Notes under the pieces: model-generated
Seen by the model: only the letters and a program-made list of their open reading frames with translations
What the model was told of the DNA's origin: nothing
Database searches by the model: none
Program-made: the position numbers and the translations under genes
Part shown: positions 57,340 through 64,000 of the stretch, in pieces
How positions within the stretch are numbered: the first letter of the stretch is position 1
How the letters are laid out: each line of letters starts with the position of its first letter
Source: Xiphophorus maculatus
Taxonomy: Eukaryota; Chordata; Actinopteri; Cyprinodontiformes; Poeciliidae
Length of the DNA: 64,000 nucleotides
Direction: 5' to 3'
NCBI RefSeq assembly: GCF_002775205.1
Contig: NC_036454.1
Location: 1,154,382-1,218,381 of the forward strand

Positions 57340-58789
57340 GGCGAGCGAGAGAGAGAGAGAGAGAGAGCCGAGGACCAAACATGGAAGAAAACTGAAATAG
57401 CAGCAGGAGATAAACCAGAACCAGATAAACCAGAACCGCCAGCAGGACTCACTGGGTCAGATAAACAGATTCAGGCTGCAGCAACACTCCGCTCAGCTCT
57501 CTTTACCGGTCCGGTCCGGTACAGTCCAGTCCGGTGCTTCCTTATTTCTAAGGAAAAGCAGCAAAGTCACTGCGGACCAGCAGGGGGCGACAGTGCCCAG
57601 GGAAAACTCCCCTTTAAAAGGAAGGAACCAGAACCAGAACCAGGCTCCGTACCAGCCGCCCTCTTGTTTGGCGGACTGGAGGTTGGAGAAAACACAAAGA
57701 GAGAAGGATCAGGTGATGGCAGCATCATGCCAGTGATGCCCCGCCTCCAGGAAAGAATCAGCCAATCAGAACGCAGACCAAGTTAAAGTAAGGGTCCGGT
57801 CCCTCCTGTAGCATCGTGACTACAGAAACAGCTCAGCACGACCCCAGACAGCTGTAAGAGGCAGAACCTGCACTGTGGTACCAGACGGTTCTGCTGGAAC
57901 CTCTGGACCGACCAGAACCGATCAGGATCTGATTATTGAGGGTTTCTCTGTGAGATTCTAATCTGGATTATCAGGGAATCTGATCTCTGCTTTTAGTTTC
58001 TGCTGCAGCTTTTGGATCAGATGAAGGATTTTAACTTTATTATGAAGGATCATCATCATGGATTAGATTACAGATTATAGATTATAGATTATCAGCTCCA
58101 CTGCTGGACAGGATGTTGATCATTTCTGAAGGAAGGAAATCGGTTTAATCTGAGATTTAAATTACATCCTGGTTAAAATAACTCAGAGTTTCTTTACCTG
58201 ATCAGATCAGTGATCCACTGATCAGGTTCTGTTCAGAGGTTCTGGTCCAGAAACAGTCGGGTCAGAATTTACAGCAGGAAGTTTGGAGCCATCCAGGTTT
58301 TAATGTCTGTAATCTACTAACAGGCTGGATTAACCTGGATTATAGATAAACCTGAGTATCATCAGCAGAACCTCAGTAAAGCGGATCGGGCCGGGCCCAG
58401 AACCCTGCTGGACTCCACCAGCAGACTTGGAGAGTTCTGGTCCAGGAACAAACTGGGATGAAACCAGTCTGCTGCCACTCTGACCTACTAATGTGATTGA
58501 CTGGATCAGAACCAGAACCCAGGCCCCGCCCCCAGCCCCGTCCCAACCAATCACAGCGGAGCTTTGGTTCTTCTCCACCATCTGACACCCAGACGTCCAT
58601 CAGGATCCGTTCCACCGGTTCCACTGGAGATCTTTACCCGACCTAGTGCTGCAATTTTCCGATCGGGTCCGTTGAGCCTGATCCAGATCGATGGTTCTGG
58701 TTCTGTGGAAACAGAACTGGGGATGACAAGGAACTGGAACCAGTTTGATGGACTGAAGCGTTGATGTCAGGGTGTGGACACGTCTCTGT
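57340..58789. other. Intergenic DNA between myosin light chain and minisatellite
   Basis: A (GA)n run at 57345-57367, then host-type sequence rich in AGAACC/GGTTCT. 58066-58090 has short GATTATA repeats. No exon is supported. Confidence 0.5.
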
Positions 58790-59232
58790 CCAGCTGTCCT
58801 TCAGTCTCTGTCCTTCAGTCTCTGTCTTTCAGTCTCTGTCTTTCAGTCTCTGTCCTTCAGTCTCTGTCCTTCAGTCTCTGTCCTTCAGTCTCTGTCCTTC
58901 AGTCTCTGTCCTTCAGTCTCTGTCCAGCTGTCCTTCAATCTCTGTCCTTCAGTCTCTGTCCTTCAGTCTCTGTCCAGCTGTCCTTCAATCTCTGTCCTTC
59001 AGTCTCTGTCCTTCAGTCTCTGTCCAGCTGTCCTTCAGTCTCTGTCCTTCAGTCTCTGTCCTTCAGTCTCTGTCCAGCTGTCCTTCAGTCTCTGTCCTTC
59101 AGTCTCTGTCCTTCAGTCTCTGTCCTTCAGTCTCTGTCTTTCAGTCTCTGTCCTTCAGTCTCTGTCCTTCAGTCTCTGTCCAGCTGTTCTTCAGTCTCTG
59201 TCTTTCAGTCTCTGTCCTTCAGTCTCTGTCCG
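58790..59232. repeat. 14-bp minisatellite TCTCTGTCCTTCAG, about 31 units
   Basis: A nearly perfect array with CAGCTG insertions. Because 14 is not a multiple of three and the unit has no stop in any phase, all three forward frames are open for 175-184 codons. These are not genes. Confidence 0.95.
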
Positions 59233-59512
59233 TCCTCCAGGATCTATTTGTGTCTCTTTATCTTCGTCCCTCAGAGTCGATCAACATTCCAGCAGAGATA
59301 AGGAGCTGAGCAGGACCTGCAGCTGAGGACCGGGCCTCTGTCTGTCCTCTGTGTCTCTGAAACAAAAGACACTGCAGAGAATGAAAGCTTGAAGTTCTGT
59401 CTGAACCCCTGGTTCTGGTTCTGGTTCTGGTCTATTAACCTGCCTGGTTCTACAGGCTCAGTTTTGGTTCTGAGTATGAGACCCGGCCAGCAGCGGTTCA
59501 ATGGACAGTAGA

Positions 59513-59514
<2 letters not shown>

Positions 59515-59545
<31 letters not shown>
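59515..59545. repeat. (TG)n microsatellite
   Basis: About 14 TG units ending in GCGCAC. Confidence 0.9.
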
Positions 59546-59547
<2 letters not shown>

Positions 59548-59795
59548 ACAGCCCTTTTCCAGCCTCTCTCTGGTTTCCATAGAAACCGTGATGTCAGCCA
59601 GGCACTAAGCCCCGCCTCCTTACTGGGGCCATAAACTGGGAGTCTTTTAAGACTCATTTTGGGGTCAGAAATGTAAAATGTGTTTAAAAAGTTTTGAATG
59701 TGTTGAAGCTGCAGGACCAAAACTGACTGAGTGAAGAAACTCAGACGTGTTTTTCTCAGTAAACAAACTATTGAGATCCATAAAAGTCAAATGAA

Positions 59796-60146
59796 GATTG
59801 AAATGTTTAGATGAGTTTGGTTCAGTGGCACTGATATCATCTCTGCTACACCTTTCTGAAAATGTAAGGCTATAAATAAAAAGTGTTAATGAGTTACTCC
59901 ACTTGATAAAATTCCTAATAAATATTGATTTATTGCAGTGGCTCTCAATACAAGTTTTGTATTATTTAAGTTCTAACTTGCTAAGTTGCTTTATGTTTAA
60001 ATCTTTTGTGGTTTTTCCGTCCTGGATGGCTGAGAATCTATAAGTAGGTAGAAATAATGAGGATCTGGGAAGAATCAGAACTTCAACTTAACGCTCAAAG
60101 CACCAGAGTTTTTATAGAAAAATATCCAGATTTTTTGTGTGTGTGG
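59796..60146 (+). repeat. 351-bp dispersed repeat, partner of 24348-24697
   Basis: Inverted relative to the first copy and apparently identical except for one base in an A/T run. It ends in a GTGTGTGTGG stretch directly before an exon-like segment at 60152. Confidence 0.85.
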
Positions 60147-60151
60147 TTTTT

Positions 60152-60250
60152 GGCTGATCTCCTGAACCAGTTCTCCAGCCTGGTCCAGATCGTCTTTGTT
60201 CTTGTCGAGGCCGGCGCCGAGTTTCACCAACATGGACAGCACAGGCTTTT
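60152..60250 (-). pseudogene. Exon-like segment, unidentified
   Basis: The minus strand reads VLSMLVKLGAGLDKNKDDL and then DQAGELVQEIS, a helical, charged pattern like a real protein. An in-frame stop lies just upstream and no canonical acceptor or donor flanks it cleanly. It may be a fragment of a gene carried by or broken by the adjacent repeat. I cannot name the family. Confidence 0.25.
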
Positions 60251-60387
60251 ATTTTCAAATATTTTTGTGCTGAGAACATGGAGCGTCCTGATTGGCTAAG
60301 GATCAGTTCCTGGTTGGTCGGGTCTAGATTTTACTTTCTGGAACAAATCAGCGTCTCTCCACTTTACTGAGATTCTTCAGGTTTGTA

Positions 60388-60408
60388 TTTATTAAAGGAG
60401 AATTTATT
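60388..60408 (-). terminator. Poly(A) signals for entr1
   Basis: Two AATAAA hexamers on the minus strand, about 257-277 nt beyond the entr1 stop codon at 60665. Confidence 0.5.
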
Positions 60409-60664
60409 AGAGGAGGAACAGTTATTGATCCTGCAGGTTTACATCAAAGTCGAGGTCAAACCTTGAGGAGGAGGAGGAGGAGAGCTCAGCGCTGAAACCT
60501 CCAAATCTTCATCTTCATCATCATCTCACAAAAATCAAAACAATAACAGTAAAAACTTGGAGTCCAGGAGGACAGATCTGAAGATGAACCTCCTCCATCT
60601 TTCCTCTCTTCTTAAAGTAAAACCTCAGGGTGCCGACTCCACCGTTTCCATGGCAACTGCACCC

Positions 60665-61899
60665 TCAGGTGTCCTGCAGGTGTTCAGGCTGAACACTGGA
60701 GATCTTATCGATGGACTGCAGGAGCTGAGAGACCAAACGGAGAGTCTCTGCTTCCTCCATCAGCTGCCTGCAGACACACACAGAAAGGTGAAAGGTCAGT
60801 GAAGAGCTCGGCTCCAACTGGTGGAAAGTGGAGAAACTGCATTAGAGAGTGAGCTCCAGAAAACCACTGAGGTGCTGTGGTCACATGATCTGAAGCAGCC
60901 AATGGCGGCTCAGCTCCGGCCTCTGGGACCTGAACATCTGGACAGGCTGAGAGCATCTGGAACTTGGACTTGTCACTCCAGAAGCTTCCAGAGGGGGAGC
61001 TAGAGAGCAGCTCAGAGTGGCAGAGGAAGAACGTCCCTTCAGGTCATCTGGGACCAGGAAGTGTTATGATCAATTAGAATGATTATTGCTAGTGGCCCCT
61101 AGCCCCAACATGGTGCACATGCTCAGTGCACTTTAAGTGTGGCAGACGATTGTTTTGATTAAACACGACTCAAATTGAGCCCCGCTGGCTCCGCCCGCTC
61201 AGTGTCCTGCAGATACTGACCTGACGGAGGAGTGGGCGTGGCTTGCTGACTTGCTCAGGTACTCGGCCGCCACCTGAGCGTTTTGTCTCATCGTCATGAC
61301 GACCTCAGATTCAGCAGCCTTCAGACGGTTGTTTTCTGATCGCAGAGCATCTGCCTCCACCTACACACACACACACACTGCTGTCAGGCTGGATCAGGCG
61401 GTTCTGTCCAAGTTCTACTGGTTGAACCTGAACGGGTCAGCACCTTTGGTCCAGTTAGATCAGTGAGGAATTCTTCAGCAGTTCCTCTGGAGGAACCGTT
61501 CCCGGTATAACAGAAAGATCCTGGATGACCCCCAGTTGTTCCTCAACCCTCTTGATCAGAGGGACCCAAAGTGGCCCCTGAGGGCCGCCATCCTGCATGT
61601 TCTGGTCTCTCCCTGGTTTAACACACCTGGATCCAATGATGGATCATTAGAGGCCTAAGAAGAACATGGACCTGCTGAGAAGGTTGTTGGTACCAGGGAG
61701 GGAATAAAACATGCAGGATGCCGGGCCAAAGGACCCACTTTGGGCTCCACTGGTCTAGAGGCTCCATTTGGGCTTCCTGTCTAGAGCTTGTGTGTGTTGG
61801 TAAGAACCAACACACACCTGGATCCAGGTTTACCTGCAGCTGCTGAAGCTCCGCCTTCAGTCTGGAAACGCTGCTCTCAGCCTTCGCTGCTCGCCTCTG

Positions 61900-61973
<74 letters not shown>

Positions 61974-62525
61974 GTCAGTCCAGGTGTGAACCAATCTTCC
62001 TCCTCCTCCTCCTCCTCCTCCTCCTCCTCCTCCTCCTCCTCACCTTCATCAGCTGCAGGTTCTGCTCCACTGACTGCACCATGCTCTCCAGGTCCTGCGC
62101 CTCCTGCTCCTCCTGGCGCTTCCTCTGCTGCAGCTCCTCAGAGAGCCGCCTTGCCCTGCAGCAAGGCATGCTGGGTAAACAGGCCGCCATGCCACGCTGT
62201 GATTGGTCGGTCGACGCTCACCTGGACTGGTGGAGGTCGGCTCTCCTCTGCAGCTCCCTGACGCTCCGCCTCAACGCCGAGTTCTCCTCCCTCATCTGGA
62301 CCAGAACCAGAACCAGAACTCAAATCTTTTAGTGTAGTTACTAAAAACACTTAAGTATTTTGTTGTTTCTGTAGAGATGGAGCCAGTTCTGATTTTGATT
62401 CTGGTTCCCGAAGTGGCTCCAGGTGTCTACCTGTGCTTCCTACCTGTTGGATCAGGCTCCGCCCCCTGCTGGCGTCCGATTGGCTGAGGGACATCTCGTC
62501 TCCTCCTTCAGGGTTGGAGGAGAAC
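60665..62525 (-). CDS. entr1: Endosome-associated-trafficking regulator 1 (SDCCAG3), 3' exons
   Basis: A coiled-coil adaptor on endosomes involved in recycling, ciliogenesis and cytokinesis. Exons in minus-strand order: 62525-62444, 62295-62222, 62155-62044, 61896-61834, 61360-61221, 60767-60665. Phases agree throughout and the frame ends at TGA 60667-60665. The predicted chain has SLSQSDASRGRSLIQQ, MREENSALRRSVRELQ, LEEL-type heptads with SMVQSVEQNLQLMK, RRAAKAESSVSRLKAELQQLQ, VEADALRSENNRLKAAE and AEYLSKSASHAHSSV. It ends QLMEEAETLRLVSQLLQSID-KISSV. The ending matches the ENTR1 C-terminus (SGAETLNL...ILKSIDRISEI) as I recall it. The 5' exons are not visible; they lie beyond or are displaced by the LTR element at 63487. 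A MITE sits in one intron and two acceptors follow TG runs. Confidence 0.85.
61557..61752. mobile_element. hAT-like MITE in an entr1 intron
   Basis: A 196-bp element with CAGAGGGACCCAAAGTGG at one end and the inverse CCCACTTTGGGCTCCACTG at the other. Inner arms share CATCCTGCATG with the MITE at 7597-7778. No clear target duplication remains, so it is older or mutated. Confidence 0.75.
61898..61971. repeat. (AC)n tract, (TG)n on the sense strand, at an entr1 acceptor
   Basis: About 36 units. On the minus (sense) strand the TG run leads directly to TTTCAG and the exon starting at 61896. Confidence 0.95.
61998..62040. repeat. (TCC)n tract directly after an entr1 donor
   Basis: On the sense strand the donor AAG/GTGAGG runs straight into (AGG)n. 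The GTGAGG donor is itself in register with the repeat. Confidence 0.9.
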
Positions 62526-63486
62526 CTGGAGGACAGGAGTCAGCTGTTACCATGGAAACCCACAAGTGAGCCAGGTCATCTCTCCCCAGCAGCTGCACCA
62601 GGCCAGAGCCTTCAGAACCATCTCAGGTTCTACTGGGTCCATTCTGAAACCAGAAGCTCCAGAACTCGGCCCGCCTCAGGTGAGCGGAGTCCAGAAGAAA
62701 CCAGGAAAAGCCTGAGAGGTTCTGGAGGTTCTGGAGGAGAGAGACTGGTACCGGAAATGGGTTCTCCTTGGTACAGCCGGGTTCGTTACCCCAGACTGAC
62801 GGTGTTCTGACAATCTGTGCTACCTCATCAGATTCTCCTACAGTAGCACGGATAGATGGCTAAGTCTATCTGTCCGTGCTACCCGTCCAAAGCTGCTACC
62901 GTCATGTTTACAATCAGAAACTATAGCAGGTTGTTAATGTTAAATATATTGGATAACATTATTTGAGTGACTGAAGTGGAAGCTTAGCAGTTATGGTTAG
63001 CTTAGCATCGGAACAATTTCTATCCATGACGAAACCACAAGAAGATCACTTCCTTCATCTGAACATCTACCTGTTTAAAATGAAAAGCTGTAGATGTTTG
63101 CACTAATCCTTTACTAGAATATCCTACCTGTTCAAATATTTTAAATACAGAGGTTAGTAAGAATAAAACCGTAAACAGGTTTTTATTGGAATTAAATGAA
63201 AGACTAATACAGATCAGTGTGACTCTTTTATGCACATTAATCTGCTGTATGACAGACTTTATTAAATGCAGCCACAATGTGTCACTGAAATGATAGGATA
63301 TGATTCATATACACTAATATTACACGGCTATTACAGCTTCAGTCCCACTTATTATCGCTAACTTCTGTTTAGCAAAGTTTAATCATAAAAAAGAGTGTAA
63401 TTAAACTAAAATATTTTAAAGCATAAGGACAAAATAGCCCAAAAAACAACGTACTTTGTCCTGATGAACAATAACTTCCTTACGAC
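62526..63486. other. Region 5' of the visible entr1 exons
   Basis: Host-type sequence. An imperfect inverted repeat GTAGCACGGA...TCCGTGCTAC lies at 62844-62884. The rest is AT-rich with no exon or element recognised. Confidence 0.4.
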
Positions 63487-64000
63487 TGTCGTGTTCTGTG
63501 TTTTCTGTGTGTTAATTTCGAGTTTTCTGTGTCCTTGAGTTTCTTCGTTGTCCTGTCCTCCCCTTGATTGTTCCCAGGTGTGTCTCGTTCTGTAATTACC
63601 CGCTGTGTATTTAACTCCACCTGTGTTCCTTGTTCCTCGTCGGGTCCTTGTCAATGTCTTGTCAATGTCTTGTCAATTCGTTGTCAACGAGTCCATGTGC
63701 GAGCTGCCAGTTGTTTGGACTGTGCTTTTCTTCATTAAATTTCATTATTCATCTTACCTGGGTCCGCTGCGTCTGCCTCACCACCCCTCACCGCACCGTT
63801 TCATGACAGAAGGACCCGACCAAACCGATCGGTGAGGCTGCTCAAAAATGGACCCAGCTGGAGTGAGTTTCCCTCCTAAAAGGCAGAGCGGACCGAGGCG
63901 GAGATCCGGCAGGGAGGAGAGGGCGTTGGCTGAAGCCCTCGCCGACCTGCAGCAGGAGCTTTTCCGGGGGACAAGTCTGGTGTTGGCACCCCCCGGATTC
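63487..64000 (+). mobile_element. 5' end of a Ty3/gypsy-like LTR retrotransposon, cut by the window
   Basis: The LTR is 63487-63808 (322 bp, TGTCGTGT to TTCATGACA). It is followed by a 39-bp leader (AGAAGGACCCGACCAAACC) and an ATG at 63848. Solo relatives are at 41239-41631 and 52132-52438. The leader and gag start resemble fish Ty3/gypsy elements; the pol gene that would prove it is outside the window. Confidence 0.75.
63848..64000 (+). CDS. Start of a gag-like ORF of the LTR element (partial)
   Basis: Fifty-one codons are open to the window edge. The frame starts MDPAGVSFPPKRQSGPRR and continues with an Ala/Glu/Leu-rich helix (EERALAEALADLQQELF). Position just after the LTR and leader, and the MDPA start, fit fish gypsy-type gag proteins. 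Nothing can be said about intactness. Confidence 0.6.
   Translation, partial: MDPAGVSFPPKRQSGPRRRSGREERALAEALADLQQELFRGTSLVLAPPGF

Noticed and set aside
56737-57395. Long plus-strand ORFs opposite the myosin light chain
   Set aside because: High GC third positions of the real minus-strand gene remove stops from the other strand. No family resemblance on the plus strand.
58761-59326. Three overlapping Ser/Gln/Val/Leu-rich ORFs of 175-184 codons
   Set aside because: They are readings of a 14-bp minisatellite in three phases. There is no start context, domain or splice structure.
1-64000. CRISPR array or other bacterial defence system
   Set aside because: All tandem arrays lack unique spacers between conserved repeats, and the genes are vertebrate with introns.

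Overview
The window is animal nuclear DNA, almost certainly a teleost fish. Genes are split by short GT-AG introns. The protein exons match vertebrate netrin-G, endonuclease G, TTF1, RGS3, ENTR1 and a striated-muscle essential myosin light chain. The repeats are fish-like: several decayed L1-type LINEs, a tRNA-derived SINE, short hAT-like MITEs, a Ty3/gypsy-like LTR family and an intact BEL/Pao retrotransposon. Three gene models (endog, ttf1, PDZ-type rgs3) were assembled exon by exon and close in frame from ATG to stop.

Layout. 1-463: LINE 3' end with a pentanucleotide tail. 1730-5767 (+): C-terminal half of a netrin-G2-like gene, with an unusually large Ser/Thr/Pro-rich exon followed by laminin-EGF/EGF exons and a GPI-type C-terminus. 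5.8-10 kb: non-coding, with a MITE and a SINE. 10221-14280 (+): endog, whose first intron holds a 1.16-kb minisatellite. 14838-18489 (-): ttf1, convergent with endog. 20.0-23.7 kb: decayed L1. 27773-40344 (+): rgs3 (PDZ, PH-like and RGS regions), with a 5.7-kb L1 inserted antisense in one intron and bounded by a 14-bp target-site duplication. 40.5-51.35 kb: an insertion stack, an old L1 split by a solo LTR, a short telomere-repeat insertion and a 7.16-kb BEL/Pao element with an intact 2007-codon ORF and near-identical LTRs. 51.5-56.3 kb: tandem repeats, a SINE, another LTR and otherwise unassigned DNA. 56700-57284 (-): an intronless essential myosin light chain. 58.8-59.2 kb: a 14-bp minisatellite. 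60665-62525 (-): 3' exons of entr1. 63487-64000: start of a Ty3/gypsy-like element that runs off the window.

Function and context. The host genes are not a pathway; they look like a conserved synteny block. From memory, NTNG2, TTF1, ENDOG and ENTR1 map to human 9q34 and RGS3 to 9q32. The host DNA is very rich in minisatellites and in the hexamer AGAACC/GGTTCT, which I do not notice inside the large LINE and BEL insertions. The most unusual items are the netrin-G mucin-like cassette exon, a perfect 19-bp hairpin in an 89-nt netrin-G intron, (TG)n tracts abutting 3' splice sites in two genes, a near-identical 350-bp inverted repeat pair 35 kb apart, the young BEL/Pao element, and the intronless myosin light chain with its own TATA box and poly(A) signal.

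All identifications rest on reading translations and recalling families. No database search was run.
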